64,000 nucleotides of DNA from Planctomycetales bacterium ZRK34 (GCA_014873095.1 CP050848.1:1-64000), one strand, 5' to 3'. Positions 11,401 through 20,862 are shown, numbered from the stretch's first letter. A program made the numbers and translations. The notes: generated by a model not told the origin, from the sequence alone.

Positions 11401-11479
11401 GCAGCAGGATGAACCGGCGTCGACGATCACGGAAGTCGTGAAGCTTCTGTGCAATGGCGGGGTTCAGATGCGTGGTCAT
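2432..11479 (-). CDS. Giant membrane-anchored alanine-rich helical protein (DUF4175-like N-terminus)
   Basis: 3,015 residues, not matched to a named family over its whole length. Residues 20-85 hold two hydrophobic segments and 145-172 another (LIVGWIIAAGVVFVGSLTLM). Beta-rich, Ig-like modules follow to about 500. About 770-940 is a domain resembling one in planctomycete DUF1549-type proteins (ISAIRLDTLPAS, GDGTFALHEMQI). Heptad-rich helix covers about 940-1460. Residues 1460-2800 are almost pure Ala/Gln/Glu/Asp/Lys/Arg helix with Pro or Asn-Pro breaks every few dozen residues, like an enlarged TolA stalk. A Gln/Ser tract (about 2870-2900) precedes a folded-looking end (SVARDLFEGRRESVDGVYRAY). 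It is encoded between two VWA genes and the toroid protein, so a structural envelope role is plausible. The reading frame is uninterrupted. Confidence 0.8.
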   Translation of the reverse strand: MTTHLNPAIAQKLHDFRDRRRRFILLRGLCAAVVSLLGVFALAAMIDWLFVLSDGARWALSIGGYITVAAVTWITCLRLMVHIPNDCELASLIESSDQTFHEDLLSAVELSDDEKHRYDSPIFRKLLQDSVADRISGVQVERMLPWRLIVGWIIAAGVVFVGSLTLMVMPGSPYAKLVWRAAVPMSNVDRVSNVQVRIVKPSPADRMVPSGDRVPVLIDVIGDIDLATLETYEGERRRDIEMTRSVENPNQYTAELRPGETALKYRVLAGDAVTAYHTITTRPRPNVVMFEKTYRYPEYTGAESSVSRDPDGHLTAVEQTQVDLVIETDQPIANGELRLTTDDEKSIPLTVDSPTRAHATVPIDMSGEYSVYIVGADTGFVNDPSPQYEINAQPDLVPTVVMTEPGDEAMVAPRDVVAVRGRAEDEFGLRRIEQWVKVNEHKWAKLSSTTPTGAQVDIDQPWDLMDLNLSNGDVVLTKLVAVDLKGLSAESAPLKLSVAGTGIPADRQRALEAQRTVYQGLRSLHDRLAPMEKEFDEMADRYRAAPVDSRQRDVYRASMDQLTGQWLSEIDRTIEQVRAAEGAVAAGGDAQNMRTIGESLARVRAVMGREMIVEQREAAAEADPERQKKLFAKPRSTMDRARGLIRDLRSRDKRVLTAELADVADEGMRVAASDRHRMDVQHDIIAKGPGGDLRIERRRTAIAQQLASVTDLLAEAHELDAGRLTDRAKQLLEKMVDKDKNKDDKAADVAPKLDDRAEAALAEVNKQPPYRSPWLPLTIDKATASSGATLSVEPDGSIKVHDAERTSDEYRLSVRSDQPRISAIRLDTLPASTHDRGGAGLAGDGTFALHEMQIQRNGKTMRVDKVRLARASDDGRVDRAGDNNEGSDWRYDCDVTRLRSAVFTLAEPIIDPAGASFDIVFKFRRGDGYGLGHFNLQAAADAPVDIADASIAVTRFSVDTAKDRQDTRRELGRETYNAARALDDLVSKINRYQSLLKKADKQDNDDKRRKYLEDIDEMKPGLFDVAWPAAVDQLQATATLESARPDADHRYAADLGLAARGVDHLKRAYLAVEPGADQLALNVTESLRERIDKPLATLTAVHNLAEAASTVTRLAAREKWQSHTPAAHTLHPRQWDFALDRMIDAVDSLRETKVDPAIVNELIDIIGSPDAAAVHSEMAYRPSVRSPLDVHEPLQRLAERLNQLLKRAQVAVKPARRTLASASPTIAQMLRKASKDSLTLSGDANRLGETVRALAVEEARPAVVALSSQLGAVERQIAVADAAIRQHVATLDPLSAEDREQMRTIDTMRPLIFDRAHRARVEHDRAVDEAPSESVVARLNDAAAGDKALAEELARAADFFDRRDKNQSASDLVDQYREAESELGIAQELDERYKKLEALAELAEKQAEEQAEMLAELAQQDTDVAQQVRDIAEQAATKGVEDLRALAQRERDMAEAIRQAQPPDSAATDPAREKIAELQKKASELVNRDLPQAIDKANKANDHELADKLNESRAALDQAVHAPQDPNNPLNQARQLADAAARAEQAIDAAAERAETTQQQAAMDQATAAKEAAKRAAEAADMAASAADTARSKAAETDQAAKVDEAADIATAAAEAAKAAAAEADRAAQGVERAVAMNDAANNLDQAADLAAKESADTAEVAAAAKQAAEAARRAAESAKRSADKAKADNSPQAEAAAELARKADTAANQAAAAAESAQRAAEKAPTESAAERRMRQALADARRAAAEAQQAAAAEPEPAEAHQSPADQAQQAADLAAAAQRAAEMANQAAEAAAAQNKPKAPEAQQAAAEATRAADAAAHHADQAQQALQDWADKAPNPWEIHNVSKSAEKLAEKSAELADNANRAAAAVAHNQPAQAPEAQAAADRATRAAEAAQAQAADAQEAAAQAQTARSPDKAAAIADQATRAADAAQRAAEQAQQLADKAKAAESPQADNLRKQADEARKSAEAAQKNAAESRQAAAKAAEPDQNAIDQAADTANAARQADEAVRYARRAAELAKQAAESSAPDADQPVDNNMQAERDATADAANKADAAADNAQQSIDAMNQQVQQAAAEAADKLDAAAASAQQAREAAEQAAQVASRDGRSHRPANETRQAANETRQATEEARRNADKITEQQPDAAVAERHAADAAESAQQAVEKANQAMQLAEAAPPEEQLAQMNQAAEQAADAAQAAAESAKPQPGAMAAEQAAAEAAENAAAAQQAAAAAEQLAPSSDNPAVAENAQQARRAAERATQSAESAREAAEVAAQKSPRGDQARQAADQARDLAAAAEQAAEKATAAAADKAASPEAQRSAQAAQQAAAEARQSADAAQQLAKQTSTPDAVANRRAAEQAVNEAAEAAAHAADAAAAAKQAAEQSPWNDPSQEARKQAERTADSAKRLAESTDRMQRESAEAAEQAELAAAESADAALDAAQATAQAAAEAQAGADKSAPRQQVAQMTRQAADNANQAADAASEAAKLAGAKDESEPARIAAQQAAERADAPMQVPQAAARANELARAAKQAADAANKAADTAKANQAPAAEVAQRAAQQAAAAAEQAQDAADRAQAAPPNDTDAANAAMQQAAESAGQAIAAAEQALDAAADDPATPATPEAGLAAANQAAANAEDAARAAMTAAQAAQNANNQTPGNPAAQQANQAAGEAGQAHQQAKAAADKSKPAAEAAQAVDQTRPEVAQLARDAQQVADELSRMQQPAGLATTLARAAQPDIQQGVREAAAELAKASELLNHIAQPERAQALQQAAEQAAAAAEKQVPAAEQMLAQTSDPAAASQSVDQAADAIDSSTADLDGPPFSAPPSAEQLAAADNTAPQSASPLAQGQLSPQAAAELARALADAQSASQSMQNAAAQQSQSSQTQSSQSQQSQSQSQSASRSAAQAAAMAALAQAARAEADAMAVQRNAPVPFGQGSPSDDGPLQLGGPSGPLDPETATPRPGDERWNANLPPSVARDLFEGRRESVDGVYRAYVESYFRAIAEQARAQESESQ

Positions 11480-11491
11480 CGAATCGGCTCC

Positions 11492-14400
11492 TTACATGAG
11501 GCCGCGTCGCTGGCGAATCACCCACTCCAGGCTCAACAACCCGATCACGGGCAGGAACCACCAGTAGCTTTGGGCCAGCGCGGTTTGCGTTTGTATCGTG
11601 CGTGTCCGGTTCAGCGGGGCCATCATCTGCGGCAGGCGATCGACCTGCTCTTCGCGCAGGCAACGACCGCCCGCAGCGTCGGCGACCTGACGCATCAGTT
11701 CGGCGTCGGCGTTCAACTTCGCCAGCTCGCCCACTTCCGGCGGCTGGACATAAAACGCCGTCTTCGCCTTCATCTGATCGTCCGGCTGCCCGGTCACGCT
11801 CACGGTCACTTCATATTTGCCTGAGGCCAGCGCCGCGGTGCGCCCCTCGAAAAGTCCCGCGGCGTTCTGATCGGCGTCCAGCGCCACATCGCCAACGCGC
11901 TGCCCGTCGCGCCACAGCACGGCCATCACCGTCGCCGCCGGCACGGGCCGCCCCTCGGCATCGCTGAGTCGCACGCGCACCTGCGCGCTGTCGCCCGGGG
12001 CATAGGTGGTGTCGTCGACGCCGAGCCGCACGAACTGATCGCTCACGGCAAACGGCTGTTCCATCACCCAGCCGCTGACCTGGTTCCAGAATCGGCGGTG
12101 GTCGCGATCCTCAACGTGGTAGCGCCAGCGCCAGGTTTCATCCATGCCCAGGTAGAACACCTTGCCCGCACCGAATCGCCGCACCGCAATCACCGGGCTG
12201 GCCGCATCGGGGTCGCGCGATGAACGACGCTGCGACACGACCGCCTCGGCCAGCGCCTCGGCGCCGGGTTTCAGCTTCGTCGGGGCCACCCAGTGCGGCG
12301 GGGCCAGTTGACGCCAGCGTTCGATGTTTTCTTCCGACTTCTCAGACAGCACCAGCGCCGCCATGTGTTCACCAGCCTCGGTGAGCCGCAGCGAGGTCGC
12401 CCGCACGCCGTCAGCCGACTGCCACACCACCGGCATCAGCGGCGCCAGCACGCCCTGCCCCATCGTCCGCAGGTACCCGCGCCGGCCGTCGACCATGATC
12501 ATGCCGCCGGCCCGCTGACCGACGAAGTCACGCAGCCATGAAATCTCTTCATCGCTGAGCACATCCGGCGCTACTTCGCCCAGCACGATCAGGTCATACG
12601 ACAGCAGCGTCTGGCGGTCTTTCGGAAATTCACCTTTGCCCGTGCCGCGTTTGACCCATTTGTTGGGGGCTTCATCGGTCGGGTTGGCATACACGAGATT
12701 CAACTGCCACCGCTCATCGCGCTCGAACATCGACGCGATGTAGCGCGTTTCCCAGCGCGGTCGGCCGTCGATCACCAGCACGCGCGGCCGCTGAATGATC
12801 GCCCGCAGGCTCACCGGTGCTTCGTTGTTGTCTGTCCGCACTTCGTCCTTGACCGGGTCGATCTTCACACGCAGCGCCATCGGCAGCGAATCGATCTCGA
12901 CCGCCTTGTCCTTGTCGGCATCGCCCTTGATTTTGGCGACGGCCTCGCGGATCGACAGGTCGTAGTCAATCGCCCGCTGGCCGGAGCCGATCGTGCGGAG
13001 CTTGCGTTCCCAGAGAGTTTCATCGCCGTGCTGAATGCGGATGGTGAATTCCTGATCGGCGGGCATGGTGTCGTTGAGCACGACCCGGCCGCGCATGCGG
13101 TCTTCGTGATAGACCGACTCGGGGGCTTCGACGTCGAGCACGGACAGGTCTTCGGCGGGTTTGGGCGAGCCGGCCAGCACGGTGTACACACCCACATCGC
13201 GCGCGCCCAGCGACTGGGCCAGCGACACCGGCGAGGGCCCGCGATTGTGTTGACCGTCGCTGATGATCACCGCCACGGTCGGGGCGGCATCGTCGCCATC
13301 ACGCTTCTGCTCAGCGACCTGGCGATCGCCGGTCTCACCGCCGAGGCGGCTCTTGATGCCGGTCGTCAGATCGCTGACTGTCGACTCCGGCGGGCTTTTG
13401 CCGAACGCATCGAGGTCTTCGGGATCAGCCGAGGTCCATTTCACCTGCGGCTCTGCGGGGCCCAACTCGACAAGCTGCACGTCGTGCGACTCGGCCAGCT
13501 TCGACAGCACCGCCCCCTCGCCCGTCAGCGAATCATTCACACGCTGCCAGCGCGTCGACTGATCAAACTGCTCAATTGCCTGCTTGTAGGTTTCATCCTT
13601 CGAGGCGACGAGCCCGCGGCAGTACGACTCAAATGAATCCCGCAGCCAGCTTTCGAAGTACGCCGCCTCGGATTCGAGGATCGCCAGCCGGCGGTTGGTG
13701 TCGTTGCGGCGGGCGGCGTCATCGTCCTCATCGCTGAGTGACACATCCGCCAGCGCCGCGGCGGGCTTCTGCAGGCGCGCCGCCAGTTCGGCCCGCAATG
13801 TGTCGGCCGGCACGGGTTTGGTCTGATCGGGGTCCGGCTTCTTCTGCTCAGGTTTAACCGAGGCGATCGGATCGGCCATGCCGGTTGCCGACAGCGCGAA
13901 GCGCCCGATCATGTGATGCGACCAGTTGCACTGGTGTTCGAGGGTCACCTGCAGCTTCGAATCCGGCATCACGTCGATCGGCTTTTCGAATTTCACGACA
14001 GCGAAGTGCGGGTCTTTCTGACGATCGTTCGTGCCCCAGCCGCGATTGCGATCGTCGTTGAGCATGGCCTTGACGTCCATGTCGCCCTGGGTGTAGTCCG
14101 CGGCGGCTTCGGTGAGTTTGATCGGCGTGATGTTGCCCGAGGGATCGACCAGGGCGACATTCATGCGCGAGATGATGAAGTTGCCGTTGTCGGGGTTGCG
14201 ACCGGCGGCCTGGTGCGGCAGCGAACGATCAGGGATCGCGTCCAGCCGCACGCCCGTGATGCGCCACAGGTCGGGCGCGGCGACGATGGTGTAGTTGTCC
14301 TTGTCCGGCAGCGGGCCGCTCATGAGGATTGAATCGTCGTCGAGATGTTGAGCGTCGGCCCCGGCGTCGGTTTTCACCGACAGAATCTTCATGCGGTTCC

Positions 14401-14926
14401 ATCGTTCGTTCGGCGAGGCCGGCATGGCTGTCACTTCACCGGGCACATCCGCCAGCCGATCCGCCGCCTGATCCACCGCCTCGGCAAACTGCTCGACGCA
14501 CGCGGTCAGCCGCTCGGCCGTCGGTTGATTCAGCCGGCGCAGCGGTTGCGCGGCGAGCCGCGCATCGGCGAGGTCTTCGGCCGCTTCGTGCAGGGCGGTC
14601 TGCAGCTTCGTCTTGTCGAGCCACCCGTGCTCGGCGGCCAGCAGCAGCTTGCGCGAGTCGGTCATCTGCTTATCGCCGAGGCCCATCGACAACGAGCCGT
14701 CGAGGAACACGTTGACCTGCGCCCGCAGCGCCCGCTCGTAGCGATGCACCAGCACCGGCCCGGTCAGCATCAACAACACCAGCGCCACCGCCGTGGCTCG
14801 TAAGATCGCCAGCAGCCAGCCTGACTTCTCGCGGCGATAAAAGCGCCACATCATCACGGCCGCGATGATCGCCAGTGCCGCGCCCGCCCAGAGCGGCAAG
14901 TCACCCATGAATCGCAACGTCGTCAT
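11492..14926 (-). CDS. Membrane VWA-domain protein with class I amidotransferase-like region
   Basis: 1,144 residues from the ATG at 14926, which overlaps the upstream stop (ATGA); an in-frame start seven codons earlier lies inside that upstream gene. Two N-terminal membrane helices (about 8-28 and 36-56) precede a VWA strand with a MIDAS-type DGSLS motif at about 75. The VWA fold then appears interrupted by about 400 residues, including a domain near 180-350 (WRITGVRLDAIPD) related to that in the giant protein. It resumes at VAVIISDGQHNRG. Next come a Rossmann-like segment (RVLVIDGRPRWETRY) and a conserved GGMIMVDG region. A last membrane helix (WWFLPVIGLLSLEWV) sits at the C-terminus. Such proteins accompany BatA-like VWA genes in planctomycetes; biochemical function is unknown. 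Confidence 0.82.
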   Translation of the reverse strand: MTTLRFMGDLPLWAGAALAIIAAVMMWRFYRREKSGWLLAILRATAVALVLLMLTGPVLVHRYERALRAQVNVFLDGSLSMGLGDKQMTDSRKLLLAAEHGWLDKTKLQTALHEAAEDLADARLAAQPLRRLNQPTAERLTACVEQFAEAVDQAADRLADVPGEVTAMPASPNERWNRMKILSVKTDAGADAQHLDDDSILMSGPLPDKDNYTIVAAPDLWRITGVRLDAIPDRSLPHQAAGRNPDNGNFIISRMNVALVDPSGNITPIKLTEAAADYTQGDMDVKAMLNDDRNRGWGTNDRQKDPHFAVVKFEKPIDVMPDSKLQVTLEHQCNWSHHMIGRFALSATGMADPIASVKPEQKKPDPDQTKPVPADTLRAELAARLQKPAAALADVSLSDEDDDAARRNDTNRRLAILESEAAYFESWLRDSFESYCRGLVASKDETYKQAIEQFDQSTRWQRVNDSLTGEGAVLSKLAESHDVQLVELGPAEPQVKWTSADPEDLDAFGKSPPESTVSDLTTGIKSRLGGETGDRQVAEQKRDGDDAAPTVAVIISDGQHNRGPSPVSLAQSLGARDVGVYTVLAGSPKPAEDLSVLDVEAPESVYHEDRMRGRVVLNDTMPADQEFTIRIQHGDETLWERKLRTIGSGQRAIDYDLSIREAVAKIKGDADKDKAVEIDSLPMALRVKIDPVKDEVRTDNNEAPVSLRAIIQRPRVLVIDGRPRWETRYIASMFERDERWQLNLVYANPTDEAPNKWVKRGTGKGEFPKDRQTLLSYDLIVLGEVAPDVLSDEEISWLRDFVGQRAGGMIMVDGRRGYLRTMGQGVLAPLMPVVWQSADGVRATSLRLTEAGEHMAALVLSEKSEENIERWRQLAPPHWVAPTKLKPGAEALAEAVVSQRRSSRDPDAASPVIAVRRFGAGKVFYLGMDETWRWRYHVEDRDHRRFWNQVSGWVMEQPFAVSDQFVRLGVDDTTYAPGDSAQVRVRLSDAEGRPVPAATVMAVLWRDGQRVGDVALDADQNAAGLFEGRTAALASGKYEVTVSVTGQPDDQMKAKTAFYVQPPEVGELAKLNADAELMRQVADAAGGRCLREEQVDRLPQMMAPLNRTRTIQTQTALAQSYWWFLPVIGLLSLEWVIRQRRGLM

Positions 14927-17109
14927 CGGCGCCTCCCTGCGAACCATTGCTGCAGCGCCACCTCACCAACCAGCAGCGCCACCGACGCCCACAGCAACAC
15001 GCGCCAGATCTCGCGCCCGTGCCGCCGCGTCGAATCGACCTCGGCATACTGTTCGGTGTCGCGCACCACCGCGGCGTGCATCGACTCGGCCAGTTCGTTC
15101 AGCGACGTGTCATCCAGCCGCTGCAGATTCGACTCTTCACGATCGGCCGCCACCACGAAATGCGTGATCTGCCCCGACTCGGCCATCAGCTTGTACACAC
15201 CCGGCTTCTGCGTGTCGGCATATTCCATCACGGCCCAGCGGCCGCGATCCTCCGGCACGACCTCGTGGGTTTCTCCCAGCGGATCGACCAGCTTCTGCGG
15301 CTGATAAGCCTGCGAGCGATCCAGCAGCGCCACCAGCGCCTGGCCCGTGTGAACATTCCGCGACGGGTCGGCCCGGCTGGCCAGGTGAACCACCAACTGC
15401 TGCATCAGCGGAACATACACCGGCCGCACCGGCAGATTGGTCCAATCGGCATCGGCGGCCGTCGCGACCTGAATCACCTCGCCCTCGCCGTAGCGTCGCG
15501 AGATCATCAGCGGATCGCCGCCGCTGAGCCGCGCGATCACGCGCGGTTGGTCCGGGCCGAACAAACTCGAATCCGGATCGGCCAGGCGATACCACGCGCG
15601 GATGTCCGGCCGCGAGACATCGCCCTGCCGCGGGTCGTTGAACATTTCCAGCGCGGGGTGATCAAACCGCTGAGCGGCGATGCGGTTGAACTTGGCGCGT
15701 TCGGTGGTCGAGCCGGCCAGTTCGATCATGCGCGTGGGCATGAGCTGACCAGAGATGCTGCCGCCGAGGATGTTGTTGTACCAGTCGAGGTCGACCTCAT
15801 CGCCGGGGAAGATCAGCAGCCCGCCGCCGGCTTCGACGAAGCCCCGCAGCAGTTGCACCTGCCCGGGGTTCAACCGCGGCACATTGGCCATCACCACCGC
15901 GCGGACTTTCTCCAGCGACGCCGCGTCAAACTTTTCGACCGGCACCACCGTCGGGGCCAGCAGGTCGGCGAGCTTGCGCTGCTGGCCGGGCTTCTTGATC
16001 GCCGACACCGGCGCCAGCGCCATGCGGAGAAAACCCGTTTCGCTGTAGAGCAGACGCGCATCAGGATCGCCGTCGATCAGCAGCACCGGGATCGAGTCGA
16101 TCACGGGAACCGCCGCCGCCGCGTGGTTGTCCGCTTTCAGATCGTCGGCATCGGCTTCGATCTGCACAACGGTCGAGCCGGCCTTGTCGAAGGTGTGTGT
16201 GAACAGGGCCTGGGTTTTCTGATGCGGGTCCAGTCGCACACGGGACTGATCGATTTCTTCGCCGTCGACGAGGAACTTGAGTCGCAGATCGCGATAGGTG
16301 CGATCCCCGTGGTTGGTGATGTGCGCGGTGAGGCGAATCTTCTGGCCGACGCCGACGACCATGCGGTCCAGGTCGATCGCGTCGACGCTGATGTTCTGAT
16401 CGGCCTGCTCGCCGACGGGGTAGAACGTGAGATTGGCCGCGGGATTCAGCGCCGCCATGACTTCGCTGACGCGCTGGCGGCCTTCGCCGGTGATTTTGTC
16501 CCAGTCACGCTGCTGGAAGTCGCTGACCACGATGACATCGCGTTTGGCGTGTGTCATTTTTTTGAGCGACTCGACCGCCCGCTTGAACCCGTCGTTGACT
16601 TCCGCGGAGCCGTATTCCCCCTTGATCGACTTCAGCGCATCGCGGGTGCGTTCCGGGTCCAGTGAGGCTGACGCGGTCACGGGGACCGCCCCGCCGCCGA
16701 GTTGGATGATCGACGTTTCAGAGCCGCGCTGCTGGAGATTGACCAGGTGGGTCGCGGCGTCGATGGCGTGCTGGAAGCTCGAACCCGTCGGGCTGGCGGC
16801 GTCCATGGAATAGCTGTTGTCGATGAGGATCACGGCGCTGGTGGGCTCGTCGCCCGTCAGCGACTTCCATCCGGTGATGACCGGCCGGGCCATGCACAGG
16901 GCGATGATCACCGGGATCGCACACCGCACCAGCAGCAGAATGAGCTGCTCGATCTTCACGCGGCGACGGTTGATGCGCACCACCGAATTCAACAGGTGCA
17001 TCGCGCCCCACTCGACCACCTGAAAACGCGAACGATTCAACAGGTGAATGATCAGCGGGATGCTGAACGCGAGGGTTCCGCCGAGCAGTATCCAGTTTAA
17101 AAAAGTCAT
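14923..17109 (-). CDS. BatA-like aerotolerance/VWA membrane protein
   Basis: 728 residues. The N-terminus ([20 protein letters not shown]...HLLNRSR) is the BatA N-terminal signature, with two membrane helices (about 5-22 and 58-77). A VWA domain begins at about 95 with the MIDAS motif DNSYS, followed by [15 protein letters not shown] middle region resembles class I glutamine amidotransferase-like folds ([27 protein letters not shown]). A final helix ([20 protein letters not shown]) leaves the C-terminus at the membrane. Start and stop overlap the neighbours by ATGA. With MoxR and DUF58 it matches the Bat-type operon layout, linked to stress and envelope functions in other phyla. Confidence 0.88.
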   Translation of the reverse strand: MTFLNWILLGGTLAFSIPLIIHLLNRSRFQVVEWGAMHLLNSVVRINRRRVKIEQLILLLVRCAIPVIIALCMARPVITGWKSLTGDEPTSAVILIDNSYSMDAASPTGSSFQHAIDAATHLVNLQQRGSETSIIQLGGGAVPVTASASLDPERTRDALKSIKGEYGSAEVNDGFKRAVESLKKMTHAKRDVIVVSDFQQRDWDKITGEGRQRVSEVMAALNPAANLTFYPVGEQADQNISVDAIDLDRMVVGVGQKIRLTAHITNHGDRTYRDLRLKFLVDGEEIDQSRVRLDPHQKTQALFTHTFDKAGSTVVQIEADADDLKADNHAAAAVPVIDSIPVLLIDGDPDARLLYSETGFLRMALAPVSAIKKPGQQRKLADLLAPTVVPVEKFDAASLEKVRAVVMANVPRLNPGQVQLLRGFVEAGGGLLIFPGDEVDLDWYNNILGGSISGQLMPTRMIELAGSTTERAKFNRIAAQRFDHPALEMFNDPRQGDVSRPDIRAWYRLADPDSSLFGPDQPRVIARLSGGDPLMISRRYGEGEVIQVATAADADWTNLPVRPVYVPLMQQLVVHLASRADPSRNVHTGQALVALLDRSQAYQPQKLVDPLGETHEVVPEDRGRWAVMEYADTQKPGVYKLMAESGQITHFVVAADREESNLQRLDDTSLNELAESMHAAVVRDTEQYAEVDSTRRHGREIWRVLLWASVALLVGEVALQQWFAGRRR

Positions 17110-18014
17110 CGCTTGGCCCTCAATCGTGAGGCCAGGTAAGCGGCCAGCGCGTCGGCATACGGCTGGTCGGTCGTCATCGGCGCCAGGTCGATGCGGTGTC
17201 GCCCGCAGCCGTCTTTAAGCTCGGCGCGGAACTTGGCGAGATTATCCATGTAGGCGGCGCGCAGATGCGAGGGGTCGACCATCTGCCGATCGCTTGTATC
17301 TTCCAGCGAGTCGAAGCGCGTCCACTGGCGGAACGGAAAGTCCAGCTCATCGGGATCCCAGATCTGCATGAGGATCACTTCATGGCGGGCGTGACGCAGA
17401 TGGGCGAGCGCCTTCATCAGCGATGTCACATCCCCGAAACAGTCGCTGAGCACGACCACAAGCCCGCGACGGTTAATCATCGGCACCAGGTCATGGAAGA
17501 CCCTGCCGAGCTCGGTTTCACCGCCGGGCTTGGTGGCAGCCAACTCGTCGATGAGCACGCGCAGGTGGGCCGGCCTCGAGCGCGGCGGAATGTACTTGCG
17601 GATTTCCGTATCGAAGGTGACAAGCCCGACGCTGTCGGCCTGCTGGAGCATGAGGTAGGTCAAGGCGGCGGCGACGCGCTGGGCGTAGCGAAACTTCGAT
17701 CCATCCGGCGTGCGCGATCCCCCGTAGGCCATCGACGCGGAAGCATCCAGCAGAATCGTGCAGCGGAGGTTGGTCTCTTCTTCGTACTCGCGGATGTAGA
17801 AGCGGTCGGACTTGCCGAAGACTTTCCAGTCGACGTGGCGGAGGTCATCGCCGGGCACGTATTGGCGGTGTTGCTTGAACTCGACGGAAAAGCCCTTGTG
17901 GGGCGAGCGGTGAAGACCGGTGGTGAAGCCCTCGACAACCTGTCGAGCCAGCACCTGCAGGCGGCTGACGCGGCCGATGTCTTCGCCGGTAAGAAAGTCA
18001 CTGATGTGGGCCAT
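17106..18014 (-). CDS. DUF58 domain protein
   Basis: 302 residues. The DUF58 hallmark [20 protein letters not shown] lies at about 53-72, followed by a VWA-like strand with DASASM at about 92 and a later [12 protein letters not shown]. The family is found almost always beside MoxR ATPases and VWA proteins, as here. Its role is thought to be in MoxR-dependent assembly or metal insertion, but the molecular function is not established. There is no signal peptide, so it is likely cytoplasmic. The stop overlaps the BatA-like gene start (17106-17109). The 107-base gap to moxR contains a degenerate GC-rich repeat and an AACCGGTT palindrome. Confidence 0.93.
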   Translation of the reverse strand: MAHISDFLTGEDIGRVSRLQVLARQVVEGFTTGLHRSPHKGFSVEFKQHRQYVPGDDLRHVDWKVFGKSDRFYIREYEEETNLRCTILLDASASMAYGGSRTPDGSKFRYAQRVAAALTYLMLQQADSVGLVTFDTEIRKYIPPRSRPAHLRVLIDELAATKPGGETELGRVFHDLVPMINRRGLVVVLSDCFGDVTSLMKALAHLRHARHEVILMQIWDPDELDFPFRQWTRFDSLEDTSDRQMVDPSHLRAAYMDNLAKFRAELKDGCGRHRIDLAPMTTDQPYADALAAYLASRLRAKR

Positions 18015-18121
18015 GGGGTGCGTCCGTTTACCGTGTGTCGGAATCCCGCGCTTCGGCTTCGCCCCCAGGGCTCAGCCTCAGCATCGGGCTTGAATCAGTC
18101 AACCGGTTAACCAGTGACCGA

Positions 18122-19162
<1,041 letters not shown>

Positions 19163-19482
19163 GGGTGTCCTCACTAAGGGTTTGCGGCGAAGCGTTACGA
19201 TTTTTAATAAAACGCACACCGTCAGCAGGCATTGCAGACGGTGTGACCACGTACGAAATAAGTTTTGTGCACGACGTCGGACGTTGATTCAGCATGGGCA
19301 TCGACGTTCGGTGGAGGGATCCGGATCAAGGCCCCCGGATGGTGTGCGCCGCGATCGGGTATGAACCGGTCGCGTAAAAGGTTTATACACGATATGAAGT
19401 TTGCCAGCAAGAGAATTAAAATGCTCAACCGTTTTCAATGACCCGCCCCCGTGCGGCATGATTGTCTGCTAAAAAAGCCGTT
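19163..19482. other. Divergent intergenic region between moxR and the MFS gene
   Basis: 320 bases with no supported gene. A hairpin with a 9-bp stem (CACACCGTC and GACGGTGTG, 19215-19245, 13-base loop) lies in the presumed moxR leader and is followed on the minus strand by a TTTTATT run; it could be an attenuator-like element. The part near 19380-19440 is AT-rich and probably carries the MFS promoter, but no clear -35/-10 pair stands out. Confidence 0.5.
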
Positions 19483-20760
19483 ATGATCTTTCGATTTTCC
19501 GCGTACGGGTTTTTGAAGAACCTGCGTCTGTTCGAGGCGTTTCTGATTCTGGCGCTGCGCGAACGGGGGCTGGACTTTCTGGCGATCGGCAGTCTGATCG
19601 CCGTGCGGGAGATTACCGTCAACGTATTTGAAGTGCCATCGGGCTCACTGGCTGACGCACTGGGGCGCAAGCGGTGCATGGTCGCTTCGATGGCGTGCTA
19701 CATCGTGGCGTACCTGGTGCTGGGGCTGGCCGGGTCGTTCGGGCTGCTGGCCGGGGCGATGGTGTTCTACGGCATCGGCGACGCCTTCCGCACCGGCACG
19801 CACAAGGCGCTGATCTATGCGTGGCTCCGCTCGCAGGGACGCGCCAACGAACGCACGAAGGTGTACGGGTACACGCGATCGTGGTCGAAGATGGGCTCGG
19901 CGGTGTCGGCCCTGCTGGCGGGCTTGCTCGTGTTCTTCTCCGGTAGCTACACGAGCATTTTTTTATGGAGCGCAGCCCCGGCGGCGCTGAACCTCGTCAA
20001 CCTGGCGACCTATCCCTCATGGCTTGACGACCACGGCCGCAACAAGGGCCGCGGACTCAAACACAGCGCGAAGATGCTCGGCGAAGCGATCGGGTTCACC
20101 ACCCGTCAACCGGCGATGCGCCGGCTCGTCGCCGACAGCATGATCTTCGAAGGCAGCTACGCGGTGATCAAAGACTACCTGCAGCCGGTGATACAAAGTG
20201 CGGCCATCACGTTGCCGATCATGTTCGGGCTCAAAGATCAACAGCGCACGGCAGTGATGATCGGCGTGGTGTATGCGCTGCTGTACCTGCTGGCGAGCGT
20301 GGCGGCGCGGCGGGCGCATCAGTGGGAGGATCGATGCGGCGGCACGGAGCCGGGCATCCGCGGGTTGTATGTAGTCACGATCGTGGCGCTGGTGGGCATG
20401 GGCGCGAGCCTGGCGGCGGGCTGGGCCTGGCCGGCGATCGGGTTGTTTATCGTGCTGGGCGTGGCGCAGAATCTGTGGCGGCCGATTCACGTGGGACGGT
20501 TCGATCTGTACAGCCCGGAGCACCACGCGGCGACGACACTGAGCATCGAGTCGCAAGCAAAATCGGTGGCGACCGCGGTGATGGCGCCGCTGATCGGCTG
20601 GGCGATCGATCGGCTGTCGCATCATGCGACGCCGGCGCCGGTGTGGGCGCTTTGGCCGGTGGCGGTGTGTGCGGCGCCGATGCTGGTGCGGCTGCTGTTT
20701 GTGACGATGCCGAGCCTCCGCGAGCCCGAAGAACCCGAGCAGGCGGCGACGCCCCACTGA
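19483..20760 (+). CDS. MFS transporter
   Basis: 425 residues from the ATG at 19483; a TTG seven codons upstream (19462) is an alternative and neither has a good ribosome binding site. The protein is polytopic, with about 11-12 hydrophobic segments. It carries an MFS loop signature after the second helix (GSLADALGRKRCMV), and FYGIGDAFRTGTHKALIY matches a subfamily of bacterial permeases whose N-terminus reads YGFLKNLRLFEAF. The substrate cannot be inferred. The gene stands alone on the plus strand, divergent from moxR and separated by about 100 bases from the TonB cluster, with no shared operon evident. Confidence 0.88.
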   Translation: MIFRFSAYGFLKNLRLFEAFLILALRERGLDFLAIGSLIAVREITVNVFEVPSGSLADALGRKRCMVASMACYIVAYLVLGLAGSFGLLAGAMVFYGIGDAFRTGTHKALIYAWLRSQGRANERTKVYGYTRSWSKMGSAVSALLAGLLVFFSGSYTSIFLWSAAPAALNLVNLATYPSWLDDHGRNKGRGLKHSAKMLGEAIGFTTRQPAMRRLVADSMIFEGSYAVIKDYLQPVIQSAAITLPIMFGLKDQQRTAVMIGVVYALLYLLASVAARRAHQWEDRCGGTEPGIRGLYVVTIVALVGMGASLAAGWAWPAIGLFIVLGVAQNLWRPIHVGRFDLYSPEHHAATTLSIESQAKSVATAVMAPLIGWAIDRLSHHATPAPVWALWPVAVCAAPMLVRLLFVTMPSLREPEEPEQAATPH

Positions 20761-20862
20761 CGTGCAACTTCTTTACATCCTGAAGCCTGCGAATAAACTA
20801 TGCTCAGCGCCAGCGCGTGGGCGTGACGTGCCCCTGTAAACGCCCTGTTTTTGACTTAAACC

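Noticed and set aside
9290..11824. Long plus-strand open frame (844 codons) opposite the giant gene
   Set aside because: It is antisense to a coding region with conserved beta and membrane segments and spans two minus-strand genes; its composition (His/Arg-rich) is that of a frame shadow in GC-rich DNA.
14947..16665. Plus-strand frame of 572 codons opposite the BatA-like gene
   Set aside because: Arg/His/Gln-rich shadow with no domain and no ribosome binding site.
18041..18090. A further REP copy in the moxR-DUF58 gap
   Set aside because: The resemblance (GCTTCGGCTTCG, CTCAGCC) is too degenerate to list as a member of the family.
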